Positions 1 to 11,290 of a DNA stretch of 64,000 nt are shown here, piece by piece. The notes beneath the pieces were generated by a model. The model saw only the letters and a list, made by a program, of their open reading frames with translations, ran no database searches and was not told the origin of the DNA. A program made the position numbers and the translations under genes. The first letter of the stretch is position 1. Every line of letters begins with the position of its first letter. The DNA is from Mytilus galloprovincialis (Eukaryota; Mollusca; Bivalvia; Mytilida; Mytilidae), in assembly GCF_965363235.1 (NCBI RefSeq), contig NC_134839.1, positions 98,909,743 through 98,973,742 on the forward strand, written 5' to 3'.

Positions 1-180
1 TTCTCGTTTGAATTGTTTAACATTGTCATTTCGGGGCCTTTTATAGCTGACTATGTGGTATTGGATTTGCTCATGGTTAATATGGACATATGGTGACCTA
101 TAGTTTTAATTGCTGTGTCATTTGGTCACCAGTGGAGAGTTGTATCATTTGGCAATCATACCACATCTTCTTTTTTTATA
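1..180 (-). repeat. Dispersed repeat family A, partial copy at window edge
   Basis: This is the end segment of the most frequent repeat in the window, in reverse orientation. It ends in the diagnostic stretch ATACCACATCTTC followed by a T-rich tract and TATA. The same block recurs near 3.72-4.07, 6.07-6.48, 13.2, 13.5-14.1, 25.6, 29.6-30.0, 33.8-34.2, 43.3, 45.45, 49.6 and 52.6-53.0 kb. I see no coding capacity or tRNA-like head, so the class is left open (non-autonomous element). Confidence 0.8.
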
Positions 181-378
181 TTTATAGTGTAAAACGGCAC
201 ATTTTTTTATAACGTATTGTTGGACCAAAATAACAAAAAGGACATATTGTAGAAAAACAATCAATATTACATAGTACTGGGTATTATTTTCCATTTTTTA
301 CAATATGTCTGTACATCTATCCTTTTAATATCATAAAACAGTGAAAATATGTTTGATTGGGCTATTGCTTAAAGAGCT
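181..378. other. AT-rich spacer, nothing recognised
   Basis: No frame, repeat unit or structure stands out here. Confidence 0.5.
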
Positions 379-1107
379 GGGGCCGGTAACAAGAAATTTT
401 ATTAAGAGAGGTCGTAAGTATTGAATTAAGGGGAAGATAAGATAATTATAAGATCATTCAAAGAGTGTAAATCAAAGCTCCCTCAGGTTGTTCGTAGATC
501 GGTCTTATTTCCCCCCTTAAGTTGCATCGTAATAGTTTTCAAGTTACGAGTTCTTAATAATTTTCTGGCGTCTCCGTTTTTGGTTCCTCGCAAAGATATT
601 AGAATCACCTTAAATGAATCATAAAAACGTTTTAATGAACGATAAAATGCGCATAACAATCAACTACCCATTTAACCTAAGGAAAACAATTCTGGCCTCA
701 GACCACCATTATTCTTCCCCTTTGCTGCAATGCTTTTTTTGATAAAAGTCAAATTGAATTAAAAAAATTGCACCGCTTCAAACATGAAATTAATTTAATT
801 GCTTATAGACCATTATTATTTTAATAAAAATATGCTTGTCTCAGGACAATCCATCAGTGCTTTTTCATTTGAGTGCCCAATTATTCACCAGGCCAATGGT
901 AGGATTTGAATCTTGTATAAATGACGAAGGCTTACTTTTCTATTCTACTTTCATTTCGGTCAAATCACTACTATAATGGTTTACTTTTATAAATTGTTAT
1001 TTGGATGGAAAGTTGTCTCATTGGCACTCATACCACATCTTCCTATATCTTTTCACTTTAAACAATATTTTTTTCCTCACATTTTGAAAGCCTTCTTACA
1101 TAAAATA

Positions 1108-1270
1108 AAAAAAACGAATGGACGACACATGTCATATTCCTGACCTGTTACAGACATTTTCAAAGTGTAAAAAAATGATGGATTCAACCTGGTTTAAAGA
1201 GCTGACCTCTCACTTGTATGACAGTCTTATCAAATTCCATTATATTGATAACGATGCGTGAACAAAACAG
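1108..1270 (-). repeat. Family C (PLE-2 tail) fragment
   Basis: Reverse-oriented copy of the repeat whose other copies lie at 12.83-13.12, 17.94-18.19, 30.36-30.56, 34.65-34.85, 36.5-36.75 and 42.4-42.53 kb. Recognised by a 'GGATTcAACCTGGTTT' core and a nearby 'ATATTCCTGACcTG' block. Confidence 0.7.
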
Positions 1271-1317
1271 ACACAATAGGCAAATATGTCAAAAATATGT
1301 GTATAACAGCAATACGA

Positions 1318-1700
1318 CACCCACTAAAAACTGGGGATGATTTCAGATGATCCGGAAGGGTAAGCAGATCCTGCTTCACGTGTTGCGCCCATCGTGTTGC
1401 TCATTATATTACGAAGCCGGTAAATAGTCTAACTCGTTTGGTCACATTCGTGAAAAAGGAATGGGACTGTAGTTATGACATAATGAACATATCTGATACC
1501 ATCTGCATAACGGATATTCCATAACGGTCAACCAACTCATGATTGCTTCCGTAAAATTTGAGAAGTGATGATTTAAACTTCACCATTTGGAACTCTTGTT
1601 TTAATTGAAAAAGGTCACAAATTTCTACTTGCTTTATATTTAACACTTCTCTCAACAAGCCAAAATTGTAATGATTTACAATAAAGAGATCCTCCACACA
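1318..1700 (-). mobile_element. Penelope-like retroelement, 3' fragment (PLE-1)
   Basis: On the minus strand this encodes the C-terminal end of the reverse-transcriptase polyprotein seen more fully at 9.74-11 kb (motif 'KFYG..HELVDRYGISV'). It then runs into the first part of the non-coding tail (family B). It is a decayed fragment, truncated at its 5' side and lacking an RT core. Confidence 0.7.
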
Positions 1701-2154
1701 CATGGCCAAGAAAACACTAATATATAATTTCCTTTTCAGATGAATTAATAATTAGAATAAAAAAGTTCTAAGGTTCACGTATTAACATTTTTTAAGCAAC
1801 TTGTTCTATTATTAACAAGTGAATTTACAGCTAAGAGTAGTCAGTACCACTCTTACAAAAAATGTCAAGTGAAGCTATTGCGAATAGTTCTTGGTACACC
1901 CCTAAGTTGCTAAGTTTGTTTTAAGAACACTTAATAACTGACCAAAATTTAAGAATGATTTTGTGTTAACGGAATTAGTAAGATCACTTTAAGGTGGACG
2001 TAAGAATCGTTCTTAAATCATGCACTTTTTCAAAACATTAAGGGCTGTCAATCAATCTAAGATAGGTCTGAGGTTGGGTCTTGTTACATTCTTAAATCTG
2101 AAGACGCCCTTTAGACGTTCGTAAGACATAAGAATGCTTCTTGTTACCGGCCCC

Positions 2155-2929
2155 TGGTTCGTATTATTCAATTGTAAACTTATCTTAAACGCTTGATGAG
2201 TTTATCGTCAGAATATTGTTATATTTATTCAAAACAAAAACAATAGATATATACTGAAATAATTTCGTACTTAAATGGCTCTACTAAAAGAGAAATTAGT
2301 GACACATTTAGAAAGTTTGTCATAGTTGAAAGGCTATCAAGCTGAAAATTGGTAGGCATTTACTTTTACTTTATCGTTGTAATATTTTAGTAAAATGATT
2401 TACAAAATGCATGTATATACATATATTTAGGTTACCTGTATCGCTTTTAAACCAGTGATAAATAATTTACATACCTGACTTTTAGTTTTAGATTGAAGAA
2501 AAATGAAGGCATGTTAAGGTAAGGAAGCAATGAAAGTAATATTTACAAATGCATACTTTTTATTGGAGGGTCAGGTAAGAAAAAAAAATTCCTTTAATAG
2601 TTTATAAAAATTTGTGCCAAAATAGCTCTATTATGTAAACAAGACTTAGTGCATTTGTAACATAAAATATTGTTTCTCCTGAAATATTGTCGATCGGACA
2701 AAATTCAATATAAAATATTGTCCGCGGACAATTTTCCATACTGAAATACTGTCCAGGACAATAATTTAATCCTGGTATCTATGATGAGTTTATTCACTAT
2801 GAAATATAATACTTTATACGAAATTTTGTCCGATGGAGGACAATATGTTCACTATGAAAAACATTTCTGAATCAAATTATTTCAAAATTTAAAACATTCC
2901 ACAGCATGCACATTTTTTTAAAAAAGATA
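2155..2929. repeat. AT-rich spacer with a TTGTCC-rich repeat block
   Basis: Most of the stretch is featureless and AT-rich. From about 2665 to 2860 the hexamer TTGTCC and its complement GGACAA recur many times in both orientations next to ATATTG. This gives small imperfect inverted repeats. The segment 'AATCCTGGTATCTATGATGA' near 2768 also occurs at about 42.55 kb in repeat family E. No gene seen. Confidence 0.45.
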
Positions 2930-3290
2930 AACAGCCTGTGTCGCTCACCCGACTTGGGTTACTTGGGTTTTTGAAATCATATAAAAAAAGATAAAAAATC
3001 ATAACTGTTACTTTTTAAAAGTAATGATTGAGGCCAAATTTGGTTTAATATTGCATTCCATTCTGTGATTCCTTAAAAGAAGACCTGTGTATGTATTTCC
3101 TATAGGGTCCTATGTTAAACTAAGTCCCTTGCTGGCGGCCATCTTGGATGATGGATCGGCTACAAAGTAACAACACTTGGTCAGCACCTCATAAGGAACA
3201 TTCATGCCATGTTTGGTTCCATTCCATTCAGTGGTTCTCTAGAAGGAGTTCCAAAAATTTGATATTCAGCTTGTGAGCTTATAAACTAAT
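2930..3290. repeat. Dispersed repeat (CCATCTTGGA-type)
   Basis: A block starting near 'CAGCCTGTGTCGCTCACC' and containing 'GGCGGCCATCTTGGA' and 'TTTGGTTCCATTCCATTCAG'. Its end, in reverse complement, also closes the element at 40.39-41.29 kb ('GGTGAGCGACACAGGCTC'), so the two are related. No coding potential is seen. Confidence 0.55.
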
Positions 3291-3714
3291 ATTGGACCAG
3301 TTGTTTTATTTTGGCATGGAGGGGACATGATGAATTGGTACTTTGAAGTGGCAAACGGCTGTTGCATAAGTTTGTTAATATAGATATCCCTCCAATTTTT
3401 TTTTTTAAAGAATCCCATAAAAACAACTTTGTCTTTTTAGAGTTATGGAACTTTTAACTTTTTGATAAGAATTTTTGATATTTTTTGTCAAAGTATAATA
3501 AATTCATACTCTCTTTATAATTTTGATAATTTTCCGAACACTCTCTAATTTATGAGATTTTTTACCTCAAAATAAAATAATAGAAAACAAAAGATATGGA
3601 GTAAGCATCCATGACACAAAATCAGTAAATACACATCAAAACACACAAATGCAAAAAGTAAGGGAACGGCGCTTTAATTGCTGTTCTTCATCTCAAAGTC
3701 ACAAGAAACCCCGA
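3291..3714. other. Spacer with a minor repeat fragment
   Basis: Low-complexity AT-rich DNA. At about 3590-3660 there is a fragment ('AAAAGATATGGAGTA.gCATCCATGACAC') that recurs twice in tandem at about 24.90-24.97 kb. No gene seen. Confidence 0.4.
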
Positions 3715-4066
3715 ATTTACACTATTGTCCCAGGTTAGTGGGTATTTACTAACATGTTCAACCCCGCCACATTCTCTATCTATGTGCCTGTCCCAAGTCA
3801 GGAGCCTGTAATCTATTGGTTGTCGTTTGTTTATGTGTTAAATATTTGTTATTCGTTCATTTTTTGTACATAAATTGGGGTGGTAGTTTTCTCGTTTGAA
3901 TTGTTTTACATTGTCATTTCGCGGCCTTTTATAGCTGACTATGCAGTATGGGCTTTGCTAATTGCTGAAGGCCGTACGGTGACCTATTGTTGGTCATTTC
4001 TGTGTCATTTTGGTCTCTTGTAGAGAGTTGTCTCATTTGCAATCGTACCACATCTTCTTTTTTATA
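3715..4066 (-). repeat. Dispersed repeat family A, near full length
   Basis: Reverse-oriented copy from the 'TGTCCCAGGTTAG' block through 'AACCCCGCCACATTCT' to 'ATACCACATCTTCTTTTTTATA'. The small frames in it are repeat-derived and are also open in other copies. Confidence 0.8.
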
Positions 4067-4139
4067 GGCAAAACACAAGAAATCTAACGACCTGATTAAA
4101 GAAAACAATAAACGAACAGCAAATACTAGTACCAGCATG

Positions 4140-4807
4140 ACATACTAGATAGCAGCAAACGACAACGACTGAATTATTGGATCCTGATTTGTGATAGACA
4201 CACACAGCATGTGACAGTGTTATAAGACTTTATAAGGTAGTTGATTAAAAGGAAGACCGTAGACATATATTCAAAGAACTTCAAAACATAGGTATTCCAG
4301 CATAGAGCACTACTGTAAGGGTCTATCAAAACAATTTATGGATTTTTTAACAACCAGTTATTTAGTGCATATATATTACAATCACTTGAAAACGTCTGTT
4401 TGAATATTGATGAAAAGGCTCCTCCTTCGTTCTCCCAATATCTATTCGTTCAGGACACAAACGACGCAAAGTACACTGCTTTGCTCGCTCAAATATACAA
4501 TACTTTGTTCAGTGACTATTTTAAAAAAATCTCAAAATTCGAATGAACTGGAAAAAATGAATACTAAAGTTACAAAAAGTTTTGTTTCTTGACGATATAC
4601 GTTGTACACAACCAATTTCAGTTGCTCCTTGTTTCCGTGCAGAATGCTTTCCAAGAAACAAATTAGAAAATCGTCATTATGAAACAAGCGCTAGTTTATG
4701 TGTATCATATAGTCTGAGAATGCAAAATATAAGTTAAGGTTAGAAAATGTATATACTTCTTTTACAATCGTTATCTGCCATGTGTAAATCTATTATTTCT
4801 ATTTTAG
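4140..4807. other. Upstream region of the FkbM-like gene
   Basis: No convincing exon was found. Just before the gene a pyrimidine-rich tract ends in TATTTTAG at 4807, an acceptable 3' splice site, so the 46 nt before the ATG at 4854 may be the end of a 5'UTR intron. A 61-codon frame at 4407-4592 has no recognisable features and was not called. Confidence 0.35.
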
Positions 4808-4853
4808 ACGTAGACTAAATTTCTGTACATTTAGTTTATGAAAGGAAGTACTC

Positions 4854-5972
4854 ATGCTCAGGAAAAAGAAAACAGGTGTCTTTATACTAACTGTAATCTT
4901 GTTTTACACCATATTCACGGTTATTGGCTTTGCTGGGATTAATCTGAGCTCAGCAAAAGAAAAGACACAATACAGGGAAAAAATATTCTTTGGTAAGATG
5001 CGTCATACAATACAAATCTCAAATTTAACTCAGAACAATGCACGTTTGTCACAAAACAATGAAGATCCCCTATCTGTTTATAGTTTCACAGGAGGTGGAT
5101 GGAAGTTTTCAAATGTGTGCAACATATCCAAGAAATATTTGAATGATCAAGATTTCTATTTGACTCAAGCTCATTCTGAGGCCGGTTCAGTTAATCTCTT
5201 TGTTCACAATCCTGAGTATGATGCAATATCCGGTACAATTAAACAACGGCGTTCTTTTGAATCAGAGAATGTAGATGCTGTTATGTCAATGTTACGGAAG
5301 GATCAACAGCTGTCTTTGATTGACATTGGAGCCAATGTTGGTATATATGCGTTATCTGCTGCGTTGTTTGGTAGGCAGGTAATAGCAATAGATGCCGCAA
5401 TGGAAAATATACAACACATCTGTGCATCCGTTGAATATGGACATTTTTCTAATAGAGTTGCAATTATATATAATGCATTGTCTGATTCACATGGAAAAGT
5501 TGATTTCAAACATGGAATTAAAGGTGATTTTGGCTTAGGTCATGTAAATGCAGACAGTATTTCCTCAAAAATGGAAACAAAATTCAAGAATTATTTTGAC
5601 AATGGGCGTACAGATGCAGTAGAAGCAGTAAAACTAGACGATTTGCTTAGTCTACCTCACTTAGCCTTTATGAAAAACATCCTCATCAAAATGGATGTAG
5701 AGGGGCATGAACATCGAGTATTGTTAGGTGCTAAACAATTCATGAAACAAAAAATAAAGTCAGTCAGAGGAATTGTTATGGAATGGCAGTGGTTTTCTGA
5801 CGAAGCTGAAAATACAATAAGAAATTTGATGGCTGGATGGAACTTTGCCCCTTACAAATTGAGTGGAATGACAGAACCATTGAAACTAAACCAAACAATG
5901 CACTGGCCAAATGATGTATTGTGGCTTCCAAAATATTCAGCGAAAAATAAGGTCGTTAAATATCATAGGTAA
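4854..5972 (+). CDS. FkbM-type SAM-dependent methyltransferase, membrane-anchored
   Basis: A 372-residue protein read from a single uninterrupted exon. Residues 8-29 are a hydrophobic segment after a basic start (MLRKKK), fitting a type II signal anchor or uncleaved signal peptide. The rest would then face the Golgi/ER lumen; NLS, NLT and NIS sequons at N30, N57 and N90 agree with that. The catalytic domain has the SAM-binding motif I DIGANVG at 157-163, an acidic residue after beta 2 (AID, D180), and the FkbM-family block IKMDVEGHEH at 278-287. FkbM-family enzymes typically O-methylate hydroxyls, often on sugars. Gastropods and bivalves are known to carry O-methylated glycans, so a glycan-modifying role is plausible, but the substrate cannot be read from sequence. 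The ATG is the first in the frame and directly precedes the anchor. An upstream 5'UTR intron is possible. Confidence 0.88.
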   Translation: MLRKKKTGVFILTVILFYTIFTVIGFAGINLSSAKEKTQYREKIFFGKMRHTIQISNLTQNNARLSQNNEDPLSVYSFTGGGWKFSNVCNISKKYLNDQDFYLTQAHSEAGSVNLFVHNPEYDAISGTIKQRRSFESENVDAVMSMLRKDQQLSLIDIGANVGIYALSAALFGRQVIAIDAAMENIQHICASVEYGHFSNRVAIIYNALSDSHGKVDFKHGIKGDFGLGHVNADSISSKMETKFKNYFDNGRTDAVEAVKLDDLLSLPHLAFMKNILIKMDVEGHEHRVLLGAKQFMKQKIKSVRGIVMEWQWFSDEAENTIRNLMAGWNFAPYKLSGMTEPLKLNQTMHWPNDVLWLPKYSAKNKVVKYHR

Positions 5973-6069
5973 TGGAATCATATGAAATGTGTTAGCTATC
6001 CAAAAATCAATGCTCTATTTTTCATTGTAATTTATGACTTACGGGTACATTTTCCTTGTCCATTGTTTA

Positions 6070-6480
6070 TTGCTATATATATAAAAAAAAAGAAATGTGG
6101 TATGAATGCCAATGTGACAACTCTCCACAAGAGACCAAATGACACTGAAATCAACAACTATAGATATTCGGACGGCATTCAACAAAGCCCATACCACATA
6201 GTCAACTATAAAAGGGCTCGAAATGACAATGTTAAACAATTCAAACGAGGTAACTGACGGCCTAATTTATGACAAAAAAAATGAACGAAACACAAATATT
6301 TAACACTTATATGAGAACAACCACTGAAATACAGGCTCCTGACTTGGGACAGGCAAATACATACAGAATGTGGTGGTGATGGTGGTGGTGGTGTGTGTGT
6401 GTGTGTGTGTGGGGGGGTGTTAAACATGTTAGCGGGATCCCAACCCTGCCCTTACCTGGGACAGTGGTGTAATTTGAATG
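6070..6480 (+). repeat. Dispersed repeat family A with internal GT/GGT microsatellite
   Basis: Forward copy starting after an A-rich run with the 'GTGGTATGAATGCCAATG' block. At 6368-6418 a run of GGT then GT then G sits where other copies read GAATGTGGCGGGG. This suggests the microsatellite grew from the GTGG seed inside the element. It begins about 100 bp after the methyltransferase stop codon. Confidence 0.8.
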
Positions 6481-6544
6481 TGCAGACTAATGATTAGGAC
6501 GTTCGTATATTTTATTCATTATTTCCCCAACTCAAGATGCATAG

Positions 6545-6680
6545 ATTTAGTTTTCTATGTTGTACCTTTTGTAGTATTATTTGTCTGTTTGTCTTTTTAT
6601 TTTTAATTATGGCGTTGTCAGTTTATTTTTAATCTATGAGTTCGGCTATCCCTCTGGTATCGTTCGTCCCTTTCTTATAA
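6545..6680 (+). repeat. PLE-1 tail (family B) terminal fragment
   Basis: Carries the terminal non-coding part of the retroelement family ending in 'GGTATC.TTCGTCCCT'. The stretch 'TTTTCTATGTTGT' through 'ATGGCGTTGTCAGTTTATTT' is the same as in copies at 7.8, 11.2 and 61.2 kb. Confidence 0.7.
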
Positions 6681-7039
6681 TGTTATATGGTATATTTATA
6701 ATATTTTTTATCTTCAAATTTATAAAAAATAAATAAAAAATGCTGCACTTACAATTGTTTGGGGAAATCATAGTTGCTTCAAACAGACAACATGTTCGCA
6801 CGTTTGGAACACGTGTATTACAGCAAACAATTCCATGGGAATCAATTGTGCTCTCTCTCTGCCGACTTGCCGAGACTGAAGTTTCTTATAAATAAAGAAA
6901 AGAGCTTATTATCCTTATAATTTTACGTTTCGCTATACAATTGATGTCCTATTACTAAATAATTAAAAGTTTGGTGACTATTTTGAAGACATCTATCCCT
7001 TCGAACTTGGGAAATAAAAATTAAAAATATCTAATATAT
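6681..7039. other. Spacer, nothing recognised
   Basis: AT-rich. No supported feature. Confidence 0.4.
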
Positions 7040-7215
7040 TAACTTATATCTAGAATGAGGGTCGGTTTAAACCAAAAACTTTACGACAAAAGATATGACT
7101 TCAGCGTCCAAATGAGAAACACTCCAGTATCATCAGCATATAGAGTATATATATCCCAGTTCATAAGATATTCCAGGGATTATGCATGTTTACCAGGATC
7201 AGGTTTCTGATCAAC
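7040..7215 (+). mobile_element. Penelope-like RT fragment
   Basis: Short decayed piece matching the post-catalytic part of the RT at 10.65-10.80 kb (residues around 'KLYDKR.DFS' and 'YISQ.IRYSR'). Old and broken, bounded by unrelated sequence. Confidence 0.65.
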
Positions 7216-7686
7216 AATGTTACGTTAACTGGAAAAAAGAACATGCAGAGGAATAAAAGTGCCATAGAAGAAACACTATTTTATGTTCAATAGACAATAT
7301 TGATAGAGAATTAGAAAACTAAGACAATTAACAAAAATAATAGATTGTTTTTCTTTAGATGACCATATACCAAAGAAGACAGTTAGTGTTTGTCATTTTT
7401 CACATGTTTAACACTATAAATGTCGTGACATGTATAACATACTATATTTAGAAATTAACTTTATGTGTCTATTTCAGGTCAGCTTTAAAGACTTCAAGGC
7501 AACAACGCAAAATTAGTTTGATCAAATAAAGAGGTGATGGGTTGAATCTGAGAAGCTACCAGAGAGAACTAGGAACGATTTAAGTCTTATACTAACTTTA
7601 AGAATCAATTAGAATATAATGAAGATGGTAGTGTTTCTATTATGTTTTCTTGTTCCGTGTTATACCATTAAGCCAAACTTGTATCT
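7216..7686. other. Spacer, possible retroelement remains
   Basis: Contains weak traces continuing the RT fragment but nothing that can be delimited. No host exon seen. Confidence 0.3.
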
Positions 7687-7995
7687 AATTTAGAATTAGA
7701 TACCTCAGTATACCAAACACAACCAAGAAGACTGAGCAACATAAACCTGAACAAAACCAGAGGTGATTTTAGGTGCACAGGAAGGGTCAGCAGATCACCT
7801 AAGATCACCCCTTGTTTTTGGTGGGGTTCGTGTTGTTTATTCTTTTATTTTTCTATGTTGTGTCATGTGTACTATTGTTTGTCTGTTTGCCCTATTCATT
7901 TTTAGCCATGGCGTTGTCAGTTTATTTTCGATTTATGAGTTTGACTGTCCTTCTGGTATCTTTCGTCCCTCTTTTAGAAAACTCATAAGTGGTTT
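7687..7995. repeat. Two PLE-1 tails joined head to head
   Basis: About 7705-7790 is a reverse-oriented family B fragment ('AACACAACCAAGAAGACTGA' side). It switches at about 7798 to a forward family B fragment running to 'TCTTTCGTCCCTCTTTTA' at 7976. The reversed piece resembles the copy at 8.32-8.45 kb more than other copies. The junction makes a short hairpin-like arrangement. Confidence 0.55.
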
Positions 7996-8317
7996 TTTTT
8001 TACTCATTTTTTGTGCATAATTCTTAAATGAAAGAGGATCCTCATTGACCTAAATCAATTCGATATTAAAAAGAAGAAAAAACATTATATAATATACTAT
8101 CAGACATATATGTCACATTGAGGATCTTTATTTTCATAGGCCTACAACATCAAAACTAAATTCCTATGATGCTATTCCGTTTCTCATTTTAATGACTAGA
8201 TGCTTAGCTAATCGCAAAAGTCATTACAGCAAGATTGTTGTTCGCCTTAATTGTGTGCGCTATTGTCAGAAATTGCGATATGACTGTAAACTTTTCAGAT
8301 GGCAATGGATAAAAAGA

Positions 8318-8690
8318 AGATTAAAGACCAATAAAAGACAAACATCAGTATACCAAACACAACATAGGAAACTAAAGACTGAGCAACATAAACCTCAACA
8401 AAACCAGAGATGATCTTAGGTGCACAGGAAGGGTCAGCAGATCATGCTCAACATGTAGCATTCTTCGTGTTGGTCATGAAAGTATAAACTCGGTAATAAG
8501 TCTTATTCGGTATGTCGCATTCGGATTCGGTGGGGTGGGGTGGGGGGGGGGGGGCATAACTGTGGTTATGAAGATTGGAATATTATCGTCGTCATCTGTG
8601 TTACAGATAATTTATAACAGTCAACTCGTGATAGCCTCCGTAAAATTTTCAAGGGGATAATTTTACCTTCTCCATTTCATTATATGTACC
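8318..8690 (-). mobile_element. Penelope-like 3' fragment (PLE-1), with G-run
   Basis: Reverse-oriented tail (family B) followed by the reverse complement of the RT C-terminal coding segment ('CTCGTGATAGCCTCCGTAAA'). A G-rich run lies at 8530-8554. Decayed. Confidence 0.6.
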
Positions 8691-8983
8691 ACTTATAAAA
8701 ACCGGAACATCTATACAATCTGCATTACTTAAAAGAGGACCAAAAGGTAGAATGTAATTATTGCATTTTTCAACATAGTAAAGATGAGTTATCATGGATA
8801 TTTAATTTTTGTCAAAAGGTGGAACGATTAAACTCAGATATATTACAACTGTGCGTACGTCTCCGTCAATGTGTTTGGCCAAAGCTATTGTTTAATATGT
8901 TGTTAGAATATCGACAAAATACTGTTGAATTATTTTAAGCCGGAAGAGATTTTATATAAAACAATAGTGCTATGTCCCCGATG
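8691..8983. other. Spacer, nothing recognised
   Basis: AT-rich sequence between two elements. No supported feature. Confidence 0.35.
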
Positions 8984-9566
8984 ATTAAAGTCATAAGAAA
9001 CCTCAAATTAAAAAAATAGTGCATATGTTTTTTTATAACTCAATGGATAGTTTACATTATAAAACTTATGTACATGTACTTTTTTCTGAAGAAAATTCTT
9101 TAATTTATTCATATTTAGAAGAAGTTTACTTTATTTGAATTGCTTCCTTCCAGGAAGCAATTCCCCCCGACATATTTTCCGTATGCAAAGTGACCTCAGT
9201 TTGACCCATCTCGTAAAAATCCGGTGATCGCAATACGCATGTATGTCCTTAAAATAAACTATTATCTGAATTTACATGTTAAACACGTGCTCAATTTCCA
9301 TGCTTTTTTGTTTATTTTTTGTTGATTGTTGACAAACAGGTGACAATCGTTAAACTTCGGCTTCAAAAGACGAACTTTAATTACCTGCCATATTTTCACA
9401 ACAACACTGACCGATAGAGAAAAAAAAATAACGATTGTACGAAATTTATGCGAAAAAAACGAAAAATTCTTGAACAGAAGACTAAGTTTATGATGTTTGT
9501 ATGCATTGGTTCAAGAATTGGAAGAACGTTATTTTTCACCTGTCACTCGTTTCTTATGACTTTAAT
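8984..9566. mobile_element. 583-bp MITE-like element with 18-bp TIRs
   Basis: Begins ATTAAAGTCATAAGAAAC and ends GTTTCTTATGACTTTAAT, perfect 18-bp inverted ends. A shorter inner palindrome lies at about 9140-9165 (GAATTGCTTCC..GGAAGCAATTC). No frame of useful length, so it is non-autonomous. The flanks do not show an obvious target duplication, and the superfamily is not assigned. Confidence 0.7.
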
Positions 9567-9739
9567 TGAGTCATGTGAAAATGTAGGCAATCTCAAAACC
9601 ACATAAATTCATTTTGAAAATGAACATCATTTCATTACTTTAATCATTTGTTTAATAATAATGAAAACACTAAACAAAGGGTATGATAAGGGTTTAACAT
9701 ATTCAAATTCATGATAAAGCTTTATTCTTAACAAAAGTT

Positions 9740-11290
9740 ACTTTTAAATGTCATACTGCATTGACTACATTTTTTGCGGTCCTCCCAGTTGCCACAGTCT
9801 TCGATCGCTTTCTGTTATCAGTTCAGGCTATGTTAAATTTCAACCAAAGATGAAGAACTGGATCTTCCATCACTGTATTGGATACCTAAACTACATAAGT
9901 GTCCTTACAAACAACGGTATATTGCTGGGTATTCCAAGTGCTCCACGAAACCTCTTTCTAAATTATTAACATCTATTTTATCAGCAATCAAAGACGGGCT
10001 TCAAAGTTATTGTGAAACAGCCTATTCTAGAGGGGGCGTGAATCAGATATGTATACTTAAAAATTCCAAAGATCTTTTAGATAACATACAATCTAACTCT
10101 CTTTCATCTTGTAACAGTATTAAAACATTTGACTTTTCTACTCTTAACACTATTATTCCACATTCCAAACTAAGAGAAAATTGAATGAGTTGGTATTGCT
10201 TTGCTTCATAAAACAGAATGGCCAACGTAGATACAAGTATCTTGTCTTAGTGAGGGATAAATCCTACTTTGTAAAGGATCACTCTGATTCAAACAAAAAA
10301 TTCGCTTAAACTGATATTATCAAGATGCTTGATTTCTTGATTGACAACATATTTGTTACGTTCGGAGGACATGTTTTTCAACAGACAATGGGAACAAACT
10401 ATGCCCTCTAGTTGTCGACTTGTTTCTTTATTATTATGAGGCTGACTTCATGCAGGAACTTCTTAGGAAGAAAGATAAGAAGTTAGCAATATCCTTTAAC
10501 TCTACTTTCCGCTATATAGATGATGTTCTTTCACTAAATAATTCAAAATTTGGTGACCATGTGGAACGCATCTATCCCATCGAGCTAAAGATAAAGGATA
10601 CTACAGATACAGTTAAGTCGGCCTCATATCTTGACTTACATCTAGAAATTGACAATGAGGGTCGGTTGAAATCAAAACTTTACGACAAAAGAGATGATTT
10701 CAGCTTTCCAATTGTGAACTTTCCATTTCTAAGTAGCAACATTCCAGCAGCACCTGCATGCGGGGTATATATCTCCCAATTGATATTCCCGTGCTTGCAT
10801 TTCCTATCATGATTTTCTTGATAGAGGGTTGTTGCTCACAAGGAAGCTATTAAACCAATAGTTCCAAATGTTGAAGTTGAAATTATCCCTTCGTAAATTT
10901 TACGGACGCCATCAAGAGTTGGTTGACCGTTAAGGAATAACCGTTTCACAAATGATATCGGATATGTTCCTTTCGTCGGAACTACAAGCCCATTCCCTTT
11001 CATGAATGTGACCTATCGAATTAGACTATTTACCGGATTTGTTATCACATAAGCAACACGACGGGTGCCACATGTGGAGCAGGATCTGCTTACCCTTCCG
11101 GAGCACCTGAGATCACCCCTAGTTTTTTGGTGGGGTTCGTATTGTTTATTCTTTAGTTTTCTATGTTGTGTCATGTTTGCTGTTGTTTGTTTGTCTTTTT
11201 CATTTTTAGCCATGGCTTTGTCAGTTTGTTTTAGATTTATGAGTTTGACTGTCCCTTTGGTATCTTTCGTCCCTCTTTTAAAGTCTTACA
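9740..11290 (+). mobile_element. Penelope-like retroelement (PLE-1), largest copy, decayed
   Basis: This is the longest retroelement piece in the window. Recognisable blocks in order are a palm-region stretch with 'FDFSTL', a partly preserved 'GTNYA'-type motif, the catalytic YIDDVLSLNN around 10514-10543, the 'SASYLDLHLEID' block, and the C-terminal 'VDRYGI' region. The last is followed without a gap by the non-coding tail (family B, about 11000-11277) ending CGTCCCTCTTTTA. The RT style (FDFSTLY, YIDD) fits Penelope-like elements better than LTR or classical LINE RTs, but the assignment is from memory of the family. No GIY-YIG endonuclease was found. The copy is 5'-truncated and interrupted several times. 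Confidence 0.7.

Larger units (their letters stand above)
379..2154. mobile_element. TIR-bounded composite element with nested repeats
   Basis: The left end reads GGGGCCGGTAACAAGAA and the right end (2138-2154) is its reverse complement, giving 17-bp terminal inverted repeats about 1.8 kb apart. Homology between the ends continues weakly inward. No transposase frame is present, so it is a non-autonomous DNA element or a pair of related ends. Inside lie a family A-like scrap (about 990-1050), a family C fragment (1108-1270) and a Penelope-like fragment (1318-1700). No clear target-site duplication was seen at the flanks. Confidence 0.6.

Noticed and set aside
10420-10812. 130-codon frame as a host gene
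   Set aside because: It is the YIDD reverse-transcriptase segment of a decayed retroelement.
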